Shown: positions 45,193 to 53,521, counted from the first letter of the stretch. The stretch: 64,000 nucleotides of DNA from Nocardia coubleae NBRC 108252 (GCF_001612805.1 NZ_BDBD01000011.1:620001-684000), one strand, 5' to 3'. Notes: a model not told the origin generated them from the letters alone. Translations and numbers: made by a program.

Positions 45193-46187
45193 CAGCCGGT
45201 GAGCGCCATCAGCGCCAGACTCGAGGTGCCGAGCACCACGCCGATGGCGCCGCCGAGGAGCAGCGGCCGTGGACCCGCGGACCGCAGGCGGTCCAGGCTC
45301 AGGGATGTGCCGATGGCGGCCAGGACGGCGGTGATCAACCAGCCGCTCGTCGCGGCGAGGGGCTCGGTGAGAGCCGAGGGCAGGATCCCGGTGGCGGCGA
45401 CGATGGACGACGCCACGAACATCACGACGAACAAAGGGAAGCTCTCGCGCAGCGAGCCGGGGGATGTGCCCGTTCGCTCGGCCATCCGTCGGCGCCCCAG
45501 ATGCAGGCCGAGGCAGAGCGGGACGATGGCCAGACTGCGGACCAGCTTCACCACGACGGCGAACTGCGCGGCGCCCGCCCCGAACACCACCCCGGCGGCC
45601 AGCACCGAGGAGGTGTCGTTGATGGCGGTTCCCGCCCAGAGTCCGAACGCCTGCGGCGACATCCCGATCGCCCGACCCAGCGGTGGATAGACGAGTACCG
45701 CAACGACATTGAAGACGAAGATGGTGCCGAGTGCATAGGCCACCCGTTGCCGATCGGGGCGGAGCACCGCCGTCGCAGCCGCGATGGCGGAGGCACCGCA
45801 GATGGTCGACCCGGCGGCGATCAGAGTCGCCGACTCACGGTCCACGGCGAGCATCCGCCCGACGACGAACGCGGCGACGGCACCGGCGACGAGTGTGCCG
45901 ACCAGGACGACAGCGGTCTCGCGCCCCACACCGAGCACCGAACCCATCGGCAGACCGAGCCCGAGCAGCACGATGGCCCACCCGAGCACCCGCTGCCTGG
46001 CCACGTCGAGGCCCGGTTCGAACCTCGTACTCCCCCGGCGCCGCAACCACATTCCGGTCACCGCGCCGGCGATCAGGGCCACCACCGGCGCTCCGGCCAT
46101 CGGCAGCGCCTTACCCACCGGGGTGGCGACGGCGGCCAGCAGCAGTGCCAGAGCCAGGCCCGGCGCGACAGTTCCTACGCGATTCAC
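45186..46187 (-). CDS. YeiH-family putative sulfate/sulfite exporter
   Basis: A 333-residue integral membrane protein with about ten helices. ESATLIAAGSTICGASAIAAATAVLRP (about 118-144) and NDTSSVLAAGVVFGAGAAQFAVVVKLVRSLAIVPL (about 188-222) are the two conserved re-entrant motifs of the YeiH/Cons_hypoth698 family. Function in relatives is putative sulfate or sulfite export. The GTG at 46187 gives the normal family length; a longer GTG-started form near 46220 is possible. First gene of YeiH-YdcF-LysR. Confidence 0.85.
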   Translation of the reverse strand: MNRVGTVAPGLALALLLAAVATPVGKALPMAGAPVVALIAGAVTGMWLRRRGSTRFEPGLDVARQRVLGWAIVLLGLGLPMGSVLGVGRETAVVLVGTLVAGAVAAFVVGRMLAVDRESATLIAAGSTICGASAIAAATAVLRPDRQRVAYALGTIFVFNVVAVLVYPPLGRAIGMSPQAFGLWAGTAINDTSSVLAAGVVFGAGAAQFAVVVKLVRSLAIVPLCLGLHLGRRRMAERTGTSPGSLRESFPLFVVMFVASSIVAATGILPSALTEPLAATSGWLITAVLAAIGTSLSLDRLRSAGPRPLLLGGAIGVVLGTSSLALMALTGWC

Positions 46188-46361
46188 CTCCCCACCATCG
46201 CCGGGCCGCGCACCCCCGGGTAGATCCCGATCCACGACGAGCACATAAGTGTGGCTTATGCCGCGACACGGCTGCGCCCGCGTGCTTGGACAAGCGGTCC
46301 GTGGGTAAGGCGGAGGCAGAATCGAGCCGGCATGGAGTGCCGCCGAAGACAGGAGGATGTT

Positions 46362-46622
46362 GTGAGAGCTGGTTACCGGATCGTCACCGCCGCGGCCGTC
46401 GCGGGTACCTTCGCCCTGAGCTCGGCCGCGGTGGCGAACGCCGAGGAACCCGAAGCGCCGAAGACCCCGCTGGTCCAGTACATCGAGTCCTGGCCACCTG
46501 CCCCGGAGAACTGCAACCGGATGTGGGATCCCATCGAGGACGCGGTCGAAGACTCCGTCCCACCCCAGTACGAGGCCGAGTTCGAGGCATTCGACGACTG
46601 GTGCGAGGGCGACGAGGACTGA
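46362..46622 (+). CDS. small acidic secreted protein
   Basis: An 86-residue exported protein of unknown function. The signal peptide IVTAAAVAGTFALSSAAVANA ends at AVANA before EEPEAP. The mature part is strongly acidic (FEAFDDWCEGDED end) and has two cysteines (ENCNRMW, DDWCEG), probably a disulfide. AGGAGG lies seven bases before the GTG start. A terminator follows directly. Similar short acidic proteins are known in Nocardia and mycobacteria as hypothetical secreted proteins. Confidence 0.7.
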   Translation: MRAGYRIVTAAAVAGTFALSSAAVANAEEPEAPKTPLVQYIESWPPAPENCNRMWDPIEDAVEDSVPPQYEAEFEAFDDWCEGDED

Positions 46623-46628
46623 CGGGAG

Positions 46629-46659
46629 GGTCGCCGCGGTGTTCGTCACCGCGGCGACC
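46629..46659 (+). terminator. intrinsic terminator with T tract
   Basis: A perfect 13-bp stem (46629-46641 with 46647-46659), a TTCGT loop and a TTT run immediately after. It is the most canonical rho-independent terminator in the window and ends the secreted-protein gene. It may also act on the convergent gene. Confidence 0.85.
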
Positions 46660-46668
46660 TTTCCGCCG

Positions 46669-47145
46669 TCACCCGTCGTCGAAATCCGGTTCGGCGGTGA
46701 GTAGTTCGTCGGCTCGGGCGAGAGCCGCGTCGAGGTCGTCGGTGACGCTGTCGAGCAGGGACATGCCGTCGAGCATGTCGGTGAGTTCGGCACGGAGGGC
46801 ATCGATTTCGGCGAGCGCGGGGTCGACGGTCGTCCAGGCGACGGTGTGCGACCACCAGGTGTCGCCCTGGATCCACGACCAGACGACATCGCGCACCAAC
46901 ACCGCGTCGGTGGTGAACAGATGGCGGTGGTCGGTGCTCGCGATGTGCTCGATCTCGTAGGTGCCGTCGGGCAGGTAGCGGGCCTGGATGTGGTCCGGCC
47001 CCCGGGTGAGCAGGAGGAAGGGGTGGTCGGGGGCAGGGTTCACGGCATCGGCGCCGGGACGGGCGGGGTCGACGGCGCGGGGCGCACCCGCACCGTCACC
47101 GACGTGGACCACGACCTCGGGCAGGTCGACATGCTCGGCACCCAT
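46669..47145 (-). CDS. hypothetical protein, immunity- or scaffold-like
   Basis: A 158-residue protein I do not recognise. The central region PDHPFLLLTRGPDHIQARYLP and DGTYEIEHIASTDHRHLFTT reads as a beta-rich domain; the C-terminal third (DALRAELTDMLDGMSLLDSV and LDAALARADELLTAEP) is probably two amphipathic helices. It resembles short hypothetical actinobacterial proteins. The ATG at 47145 is chosen because the frame starts more plausibly as MGAEHVDLPEV; upstream Met codons overlap the DinB gene's promoter. It is divergent from the DinB-like gene by 96 bp. Confidence 0.55.
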   Translation of the reverse strand: MGAEHVDLPEVVVHVGDGAGAPRAVDPARPGADAVNPAPDHPFLLLTRGPDHIQARYLPDGTYEIEHIASTDHRHLFTTDAVLVRDVVWSWIQGDTWWSHTVAWTTVDPALAEIDALRAELTDMLDGMSLLDSVTDDLDAALARADELLTAEPDFDDG

Positions 47146-47241
47146 CCGGCCAGTGTGCCGGACGCCGCCCCTCGACCCGTGACCGGCATCGTCGCGATAA
47201 TCGGACTGCGGGATCGGACGACGACGACTAGCCTCGCACCC

Positions 47242-47766
47242 ATGACCTGGCAGGCGCCCGAACTCGTGCCGACCCGCACCCTGGTCGGCGCCGACGAACG
47301 CCCGATGTTGCAGTCCTGGTTGGACTTCCATCGTCAGACGTTGCTCAACAAATGCGGCGGGCTCGACGCCGCGCAGCTGGCGAAACGTTCGGTTCCGCCG
47401 TCGAACCTGTCGCTGCTCGGGTTGGTTCGTCATCTCACCGAGGTCGAACGCGGCTGGTTCCGGGTGTCGGCCGCCGGTGAGGACATCGGCCCGGTGTACG
47501 CGTCCGAACTCGAACCCGACGCCGACTTCGACGACCTGGATTCGCGTCCGGCACCGGAGGTCTTCGACCTGTTCCACGCCGAAGTCGCCGCCTGCGACGC
47601 CGCCGTCGCCGACCTCTCCCTCGATCATGTGTTCCAGGTGCCGTGGCGTTCCGACGGCTACACGCTGCGCTGGGTGTATCTGCACATGATCGAGGAGTAC
47701 GCCCGCCACAACGGGCACGCCGATCTGCTGCGCGAACGCATCGACGGTGTGACCGGCAGTTTCTGA
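47242..47766 (+). CDS. DinB/mycothiol transferase-like (DUF664) protein
   Basis: A 174-residue four-helix-bundle protein of the DinB-like/DUF664 superfamily. ERPMLQSWLDFHRQTLLNKC and LGLVRHLTEVERGWFRV carry His and Glu metal ligands, and HMIEEYARHNGHADLLRERIDG supplies the last His. In actinobacteria some members transfer mycothiol or bacillithiol. Stop codon and the following HAD gene's stop meet directly in convergent orientation. Confidence is high for the fold, low for the substrate. Confidence 0.83.
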   Translation: MTWQAPELVPTRTLVGADERPMLQSWLDFHRQTLLNKCGGLDAAQLAKRSVPPSNLSLLGLVRHLTEVERGWFRVSAAGEDIGPVYASELEPDADFDDLDSRPAPEVFDLFHAEVAACDAAVADLSLDHVFQVPWRSDGYTLRWVYLHMIEEYARHNGHADLLRERIDGVTGSF

Positions 47767-48417
47767 TCAGCCGGTGATCACGTCGGCGGTGAGCTGATCG
47801 AGACCGTCGAGCACCGCCTCGGCATGGGCGAGCGCCTCGGCCGAGGCCGGGAATTCCGGGCGCGGCACCGCGATCACCCGCATCCCCGCGGCGTGCGCGG
47901 ATCGCAGGCCGTTGGTCGAATCCTCAACCGCCGCACAGTTCTTCGGGTCGACTCCCAACCGCTGCGCGACCGTGAGATACACATCGGGCGCGGGTTTGCC
48001 GCGACCCACCTCCTCGGTGGACAGCACGACCGCGAAACTCTCCATCAGCCCCGCCTTCTCCAGTACGAGCGCGATCAGGGAGGCAGGAGAAGAACTGGCG
48101 AGCCCGAGCTTCCATGAATCCGCGCAGCGGCGAACGGCGTCGACCGCGCCGGGCAGCAGCGGCAGGTGCTGGGCGTACTCGTCGGCCATCAGATCGATGA
48201 CATCGGCGGCGACCTTGTCGGCCGGTTGCGCGACACCGAGCTCGTCGGCCAGATACGACGACCACTCCACGGTGGACATGCCCATCATGCGCTGCTGCGA
48301 ATCCGGTTGCCAGCGACCACCATTGACGGTGACGTAGTCTTTGCGGACCTTTTCCCAGACGGGCTCGGAGTCGATCAGCACACCGTCCATGTCGAACACA
48401 ACCGCCGCGATACTCAT
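47767..48417 (-). CDS. HAD-superfamily phosphatase, phosphoglucomutase/phosphatase type
   Basis: A 216-residue HAD hydrolase. Motif I VVFDMDGVLIDSEPVW (about 5-20), motif II LGLASSSP, motif III GKPAPDVYL and motif IV VEDSTNGLRSA. The cap domain is the small helical C1 type. Substrates could be sugar phosphates, as for YniC/GPP-like proteins. GAGAGG lies six bases before the ATG; an ATG 11 codons upstream lacks such a site. Confidence 0.88.
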   Translation of the reverse strand: MSIAAVVFDMDGVLIDSEPVWEKVRKDYVTVNGGRWQPDSQQRMMGMSTVEWSSYLADELGVAQPADKVAADVIDLMADEYAQHLPLLPGAVDAVRRCADSWKLGLASSSPASLIALVLEKAGLMESFAVVLSTEEVGRGKPAPDVYLTVAQRLGVDPKNCAAVEDSTNGLRSAHAAGMRVIAVPRPEFPASAEALAHAEAVLDGLDQLTADVITG

Positions 48418-48517
48418 ACCAAGCCTCTCGCCGTCGATGATGATCGGCATCGAGCCTAACCGACCGGCGGCGGTCCCCCGCGCGAACGCCCAGCTCGGAA
48501 ACGATAACGTGTTGCAT

Positions 48518-49189
48518 ATGGACGAGAAGAACGTCGGCGACTCGCGGCCCGACCAGACGCATCACGAGGGCGGCTTCCGGCCGATGGCCGAACTCATCGA
48601 AGCGCGCGCGAGCGAGAGCGACACCCTGATCGGCGGACCGCACTACGGCGAGTTCATCGAGCAGGTGCGCGAGCTGATGGACCGCGCGCGACTGGCGAAC
48701 CCGTCCGACGAGCTGGCCAAGGAGACGATCGTCGCGCTCGAGCAGCTCAATGCCCGCCTGGACGAGGCCGTGGTCGACGAGTGGTCCTCGCCGAGCTGGA
48801 CGCGCACCGATCTACCCGCGCGCGGCAACATCACTCTGCCGCCGTACACGGTGGTCAGCGGTGACCGCGACGGGGTGACCGCGAAGGTCACCTTCCGCAC
48901 CTTCCACCTGGGTGGCAACCAGGCCGCGCACGGCGGGCACATCTCGCTCGCCTTCGACGACATCCTCGGGATGACCGCCGCGCTGGCCACCGGTGCGGTG
49001 ACCCGCACGGCCTCGCTCACCGTCGACTATCGATCAGTTACCCCGCTCAACCGTGAACTCACCGTGCGCGCCCATGCCGAACGGCGCGACGGCCGCAAGG
49101 TGTACCTGAAGGCGACCATGCACGACGGTGACCGTCTCTGCGCCGAGGCCAACGGCCTGTTCATCGTGCTCAAGCCGGGGCAGCCCTGA
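48518..49189 (+). CDS. PaaI-family acyl-CoA thioesterase
   Basis: A 223-residue hotdog-fold thioesterase. The hotdog domain (about 115-220) has NQAAHGGHISLAFDDILGMTAA, with the conserved His-Gly-Gly and catalytic Asp, and ASLTVDYRSVTPLNRELTVRA. The N-terminal 100 residues carry a mostly helical, charged extension usual in actinobacterial forms. The ribosome binding site is weak. It is divergent from the HAD gene. An RNA-like structure begins 37 bases after the stop. Confidence 0.85.
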   Translation: MDEKNVGDSRPDQTHHEGGFRPMAELIEARASESDTLIGGPHYGEFIEQVRELMDRARLANPSDELAKETIVALEQLNARLDEAVVDEWSSPSWTRTDLPARGNITLPPYTVVSGDRDGVTAKVTFRTFHLGGNQAAHGGHISLAFDDILGMTAALATGAVTRTASLTVDYRSVTPLNRELTVRAHAERRDGRKVYLKATMHDGDRLCAEANGLFIVLKPGQP

Positions 49190-49225
49190 CATTACGATCG
49201 GCCTGATTCCAAGGCCGTCCTCGTG

Positions 49226-49292
49226 GCGCCGGGTGGCGCAATGCCCGTAGCGGGCCGGGTTCGCGCAGGTCGCGCGACCCGCCACCCGGCGC
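49226..49292. other. 67-nt three-way-junction structured element
   Basis: A perfect 13-bp inverted repeat (49226-49238 with 49280-49292) encloses two further hairpins. Hairpin A has a 5-bp stem (49243-49247 with 49251-49255) and a TAG loop. Hairpin B (49258-49266 with 49272-49279) has 8 pairs, one bulged T and a 5-nt loop, and abuts the outer stem. Folded, it would form a compact three-way junction. It lies between the thioesterase and GntR genes. It could be a terminator, an ncRNA, an attenuator or a mobile palindromic repeat; there is no T tract. Confidence 0.6.
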
Positions 49293-49300
49293 AAACAGAT

Positions 49301-49318
49301 CGGTACGATTTCGTGCCG
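49301..49318. promoter_or_regulatory. candidate GntR operator
   Basis: Inverted repeat CGGTACGA-TT-TCGTGCCG with one mismatch in eight, 48 bp upstream of the GntR start codon. Its size and place fit an autoregulatory GntR site. No second copy was seen upstream of the ferredoxin gene, which abuts GntR. Confidence 0.5.
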
Positions 49319-49366
49319 TTCCGCGTGCCGCGGGCATCGGCGTAATCGCCACTATCGTCGCTGTTC

Positions 49367-50137
49367 ATGCAGGTCAGCGAGAGAACAGGCACGAAAGAGC
49401 CGGGGCACGACCGGCGCGCCGATCGGGCTCGTCGCGTCGCCGACGTGGTGCGCCACCAGATCCTGTCGGGTGCGCTCGACGGCACGGTGCCCGGCGAGCA
49501 GGAGTTGGCCGCCGAACACGGCGCCTCCCGCAATACCGTCCGCGCGGCGCTTGCGCTGCTGCGCGACGAGGGACTCATCGACCGTGCCCCGAAGGTGGGC
49601 ACCCGGGTGGCGGCCCGCAAGTTCGACCACGGACTCGACGTGCTGCTCGGTTTGCAGGAAACCCTCGCCGAGCACGGCACGGTGCGCAACGAAGTGCGTG
49701 TGGCGGGCACCGTCACCGCGCCGTCCGCCGTGGCCCGCAGGCTCGGGCTCACACCAGGCGAGCAGGTGGTCTACATCGAGCGGTTGCGGTTCCTCGCCGA
49801 CCTGCCGCTGAGCCTGGACCTGACCTACCTCGTCCCGGACATCGGTGCCGAGGTGCTGGCCCATGATCTCGCGAGCACCGATGTGTTCGTCCTGCTCGAA
49901 CAGATCACCGGCCGATCGCTCGGCGACGCGGAGATCGCCCTCGAGGCGGTGGCCGCCGACCCGCACACCGCCGTCACCCTCGACGCCCCGGCCGGTGCGC
50001 CGCTGCTGATGCTCGAGCGGCTCACCCGCCTCGACGACGGCAGACCCGTCGATCTCGAGTACATCCGCATGCGCGGCGATCGAATCACCATGCGCGGCAG
50101 CCTCGTGCGCAGCGCACCCGAATGGAAGGTCCGTTAG
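49367..50137 (+). CDS. GntR-family regulator with UTRA effector domain
   Basis: A 256-residue regulator. The N-terminal winged helix (about 20-85) has VPGEQELAAEHGASRNTVRA and LALLRDEGLIDRAPKVGTRV. The C-terminal UTRA domain (about 100-250) has GEQVVYIERLRFLADLPLSLD and LMLERLTRLDDGRPVDLEYI, as in HutC-type proteins that bind small molecules. Its stop codon abuts the ferredoxin ATG with no gap, so it is the first gene of the flavoprotein/ABC operon and probably controls it. The ligand is likely the imported substrate or a product. Confidence 0.9.
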   Translation: MQVSERTGTKEPGHDRRADRARRVADVVRHQILSGALDGTVPGEQELAAEHGASRNTVRAALALLRDEGLIDRAPKVGTRVAARKFDHGLDVLLGLQETLAEHGTVRNEVRVAGTVTAPSAVARRLGLTPGEQVVYIERLRFLADLPLSLDLTYLVPDIGAEVLAHDLASTDVFVLLEQITGRSLGDAEIALEAVAADPHTAVTLDAPAGAPLLMLERLTRLDDGRPVDLEYIRMRGDRITMRGSLVRSAPEWKVR

Positions 50138-50365
50138 ATGGCCCTCGTGCCCCAGCGCGCCGACGTCCCCGTGACGATCGACGAATCCCTGTGCATCACC
50201 GGCTGCACGTTGTGCGTCGACATGTGCCCGCTCGATTCCCTTGCCATTCACGAGGATTCGGGCAAGGCGTACATGCATGTGGACGAGTGCTGGTACTGCG
50301 GCCCCTGCGCCGCGCGCTGCCCCACCGGCGCCGTCACCGTCAACATGCCCTACCTGCTCCGCTGA
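50138..50365 (+). CDS. small 2[4Fe-4S] ferredoxin, AprB-like
   Basis: A 75-residue ferredoxin. The first cluster motif is CITGCTLCVDMCP (Cys at about 19, 23, 26 and 30, spaced x3-x2-x3, the first gap one longer than usual). The second is CWYCGPCAARCP (about 51-62), followed by TGAVTVNMPYLLR. It directly follows GntR and precedes the transporter genes. Together with the AprA-like flavoprotein at the end of the operon it resembles the beta/alpha pair of APS reductase, and should carry electrons to or from the FAD. The pairing is inference from order and sequence. Confidence 0.88.
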   Translation: MALVPQRADVPVTIDESLCITGCTLCVDMCPLDSLAIHEDSGKAYMHVDECWYCGPCAARCPTGAVTVNMPYLLR

Positions 50366-50382
50366 ACCCGGGAACCCCACGC

Positions 50383-51810
50383 ATGAAGATCACTCGTTTG
50401 CTGCCCGTCGCCCTTGCCGTCGCCCTCGCCGCGGCCGGGTGCTCGCTCGAAAGTTCGACGGCCGCACCGGCCGGCACCGTCAAGGTCGTCATCGGCTATC
50501 AGTCCAAGACCATCAACACCGTCACCGCGGGCACGCTGCTGCGCGCGCAGGGTTACCTGGAACAGCGCCTGCAGCGCATCACCGATGCGGGTGGTGCGAA
50601 GTATCAGGTGGAGTGGCAGGACTACGACACCGGTGCGCCGATCACCGCCCAGATGGTGGCGGAGAAGATCGATATCGGGTCGATGGGTGACTACCCGTTG
50701 CTGATCAACGGTTCACGCACCCAGGCAGCCGAGCGTTCCCGCACCGAGCTGGTGTCGATCACCGGCTACAACCCCAAGGGCGCGCTGAACATGGTTGTGG
50801 TGCCGCAGGATTCGCCCGCGCGCTCGCTGACCGACCTGGCCGGGCAGAAGATCTCGGCCAGTGTGGGTTCGGCGGGTCACGGCACTCTGGTGCAGGCGTT
50901 GAGCCGGGCGGGAATCGATCCGGCGAAGGGTGTGGAGGTGCTCAACCAGCAACCCCAGGTCGGGGCGACGGCACTGGAATCGCATCAGGTGAGCGCGCTG
51001 TCGCAGTTCGTGGCCTGGCCGGGTCTGCTGGTGCAGCAGAACAAGGCCAAGCTGCTCTACGACGGTGCCGAGCTGAATGTGCCGACCTTCCACGGGGTGG
51101 TCGCCCGGCGGGCGTATGCGGCCGAGCACCCCGAGGTGCTGCAGGCATTCCTGGCCGCGCAACTCGACGCGACCGCGTTCCTCAACGAAAAGCCGTTCGA
51201 GGCAGCGGATCTCGTCGCCAAAGGCTCCGGTCTGCCGCAGGAGGTCGTGTACCTCTACAACGGGCCCGGCGGCACCAGCTTCGACACCACCCTCAAGGCG
51301 AAGCTGATCGATGCGTTCAAAGGCGATGTGAACTACCTGAAGTCGATCGGTGACTTCGCCGACCTCGATATCGATGCGTTCGTCGAGGACGGGCCGCTGC
51401 GGCAGGCGTTCGCCGAGACCGGCCGCGATTACGACGCGACCCTGGCCGAGTCGACGAACCCCAGCAAGGTGACGGGCACCGACCCGATTTGCGCTGTGCC
51501 CGTGAGTGATCCGGCGCTGGCAGGTGAAGTGTGGGTCGAGGGCGCCGACAAGCCGCAGCCCGCCGCGAATCCCGACTGCCTGCTGAGGGCTGTGCAGGCG
51601 GCCAAGGCGCAGGGCAAGACCGTTCGCGCGGCCTACATCCCGGACGCCGAGCTCCGCACGCGCTGGTTCGCGGACAAGGCAATCTGGTTGCGCGATGATG
51701 CCCGCTACTTGCCCTTCACCACCCAGGCCGCGGCCGACCGATACCGCGCCACACACCCGGCGGCCGCACAGGTCACGTACGACCAGGCCGTCACAGAGGT
51801 CCGCGGATGA
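50383..51810 (+). CDS. ABC substrate-binding lipoprotein with NosL-like C-terminal domain
   Basis: A 475-residue lipoprotein (lipobox ending at Cys 20, LAAAGCS). Residues about 35-350 form an SsuA/NrtA-type binding protein, with IDIGSMGDYPLLINGS and PARSLTDLAGQKISASVGSAG, as for sulfonates, nitrate or taurine. After about residue 365, DPICAVPVSDPALAGEVWV, VRAAYIPDAELRTRWFADKA and LPFTTQAAADRYRATHP resemble NosL, a copper-chaperone-like family, by eye. The fusion is unusual. It is followed by the permease with an ATGA overlap. Confidence 0.82.
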   Translation: MKITRLLPVALAVALAAAGCSLESSTAAPAGTVKVVIGYQSKTINTVTAGTLLRAQGYLEQRLQRITDAGGAKYQVEWQDYDTGAPITAQMVAEKIDIGSMGDYPLLINGSRTQAAERSRTELVSITGYNPKGALNMVVVPQDSPARSLTDLAGQKISASVGSAGHGTLVQALSRAGIDPAKGVEVLNQQPQVGATALESHQVSALSQFVAWPGLLVQQNKAKLLYDGAELNVPTFHGVVARRAYAAEHPEVLQAFLAAQLDATAFLNEKPFEAADLVAKGSGLPQEVVYLYNGPGGTSFDTTLKAKLIDAFKGDVNYLKSIGDFADLDIDAFVEDGPLRQAFAETGRDYDATLAESTNPSKVTGTDPICAVPVSDPALAGEVWVEGADKPQPAANPDCLLRAVQAAKAQGKTVRAAYIPDAELRTRWFADKAIWLRDDARYLPFTTQAAADRYRATHPAAAQVTYDQAVTEVRG

Positions 51811-52790
51811 GCCCCACCGCCCGCTCGGACGACCCTGCGACACTCGGCGCCGACGCCACTTCCGTTCAGTCGCGCAGCGACCCACCATCCACCGGTGACA
51901 TCGACACCGGCATCGCTGTCACTCCCCCAGCCCCCGGCTCATCCTCCATCGCCGGCGACGCAGGCGCGTCCGGCCCGCAAGCAACTCGGACGGACGCACC
52001 CGGCGCCGCAGAGGCCTCTGGTTGGAGGTCCCGGTTGATCCGGGTCGGTTCGGTGGTGGCGGCGATCGGGCTGTGGCAGTTGCTCACCGCCAATGATGTG
52101 CGCGCCGGCCTGCGGTTCGACACCCTGCCGACGGTGACCGAGATCATCGCCGAGTTCGGTCAGCACCTCGGGAGCGGGCAGTACTACCTGGATGTGGGGC
52201 AGTCGCTGATCCGGATCGTCACCGGATTCGGGTTGGCGGCCGTGGTCGGGGTGGCGGCGGGGATCGGGCTCGGTCGGTCGCGGTTGCTGGCCGATGTGTT
52301 CGGGCCACTGGCCGAGCTGATCCGGCCGATTCCGGCGATCGCGCTGGTCCCGGTGGCGATCCTGCTGTTTCCCAGCGACGAGTCGGGCATCGTCTTCATC
52401 ACCTTCACCGCGTCGCTGTTCCCCGTGCTGGTGAGTACCCGGCACGCGACGCGCGCGCTGCCGACCATCTGGGAGGACGCCGTCCGCACCCTGGGTGCCT
52501 CGCGGCGCGAGGTACTCACCAGGGTGGTGGTACCCGGGATTCTGCCCGGCGTGTTCAGCGGGTTGTCGGTGGGCATGGGGGTGGCCTGGATCTGCCTCAT
52601 CTCCGCGGAGATGATCTCCGGTCGCCTCGGGATCGGCTACCGCACCTGGCAGTCCTACACCATCGTCGACTACCCGGCCGTGTTCGTCGGCATGATCACC
52701 ATCGGCGTGCTCGGCTTCCTCACCTCCGGAATCGTCGAACTGGCCGGTCGGCGGGCGACCCGCTGGCTGCCGAGAGAGGTCGCCTCATGA
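51807..52790 (+). CDS. ABC permease, SsuC/TauC type
   Basis: A 327-residue membrane permease. After a disordered Ser/Thr/Pro/Asp-rich N-terminal extension of about 70 residues, six helices follow. The EAA-type loop RTLGASRREVLTRVVVPGILPGVFSGLSVG (about 230-259) contacts the ATPase. WICLISAEMISGRLGIGYRTWQ is usual for the sulfonate/nitrate group. It overlaps both neighbours by four bases. Confidence 0.9.
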   Translation: MSPTARSDDPATLGADATSVQSRSDPPSTGDIDTGIAVTPPAPGSSSIAGDAGASGPQATRTDAPGAAEASGWRSRLIRVGSVVAAIGLWQLLTANDVRAGLRFDTLPTVTEIIAEFGQHLGSGQYYLDVGQSLIRIVTGFGLAAVVGVAAGIGLGRSRLLADVFGPLAELIRPIPAIALVPVAILLFPSDESGIVFITFTASLFPVLVSTRHATRALPTIWEDAVRTLGASRREVLTRVVVPGILPGVFSGLSVGMGVAWICLISAEMISGRLGIGYRTWQSYTIVDYPAVFVGMITIGVLGFLTSGIVELAGRRATRWLPREVAS

Positions 52791-53521
52791 CCATCGCCAC
52801 CGCCGTCTCGATCGGCATGCGCCTCGATCTGGAATCGGTGCGCGTCGGTTACGGCACCAGAACCGTTGTCCGCGAACTGGATCTGTCGATCGGCGCCGGC
52901 GAGATCCTCGTCTTGGTCGGCAAGTCCGGCTGCGGCAAGTCCACCCTGTTGCGCGCGATCGCCGGACTGCGCGAGCCGAGCGGCGGGACGATCCGGGCCG
53001 ACGGTGATGTCGTCACCCGGCCGTCGGCGGATCGGGCGCTGGTCTTCCAGGACGACGCGCTGCTGCCGTGGCGCACGGCTCGCGCCAATGTCGAACTGGC
53101 GTTGCGTCTTCGCGGTGTCGCGCGAGTGGAGCGCCGGGAACAGGCGCTGCGCTGGCTCGGCGAGGTCGGGCTCACCGGGTACGCCGACTATCTGCCTCGC
53201 GATCTGTCGGGCGGGATGCGCCAACGTGTGCAACTCGCCCGCAGCCTGGCCGGTTCGCCGCGCGCGGTGCTCATGGACGAACCCTTCGGCGCGCTGGACA
53301 GCCAGACCCGCGCTGAGATGCAGCGCCTGCTCGTCGACACCTGGCGCGCACACCCCACCACGATCGTTTTCGTCACCCACGACCTCGACGAAGCGCTGCG
53401 CCTCGGCGACCGGATCGCCGTGCTCGGCGCCGGCACGCTGCGCGCGGTCGTCGAGGTCCCCGACCCGCGCGAACCGGTCGACCGGAGCGCGCTGAGGTCC
53501 CGAATCCTGGAGTCGCTGTGA
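52787..53521 (+). CDS. ABC ATPase, SsuB/TauB type
   Basis: A 244-residue ATPase: Walker A LVGKSGCGKST (about 43-53), Q-loop LVFQDDALLPWR, signature LSGGMRQRV (about 144-152), Walker B VLMDEPFGALD, and VTHDLDEAL. The QDDALLPW form is typical of nitrate/sulfonate/taurine importers. GTGA overlap leads directly into the flavoprotein gene, so transporter and enzyme are made together. Confidence 0.92.
   Translation: MTIATAVSIGMRLDLESVRVGYGTRTVVRELDLSIGAGEILVLVGKSGCGKSTLLRAIAGLREPSGGTIRADGDVVTRPSADRALVFQDDALLPWRTARANVELALRLRGVARVERREQALRWLGEVGLTGYADYLPRDLSGGMRQRVQLARSLAGSPRAVLMDEPFGALDSQTRAEMQRLLVDTWRAHPTTIVFVTHDLDEALRLGDRIAVLGAGTLRAVVEVPDPREPVDRSALRSRILESL

Noticed and set aside
49226..49292. tRNA gene
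   Set aside because: The length is near tRNA size and one loop resembles GGTTCG, but it lacks a 7-bp acceptor stem, D and anticodon arms and a discriminator.
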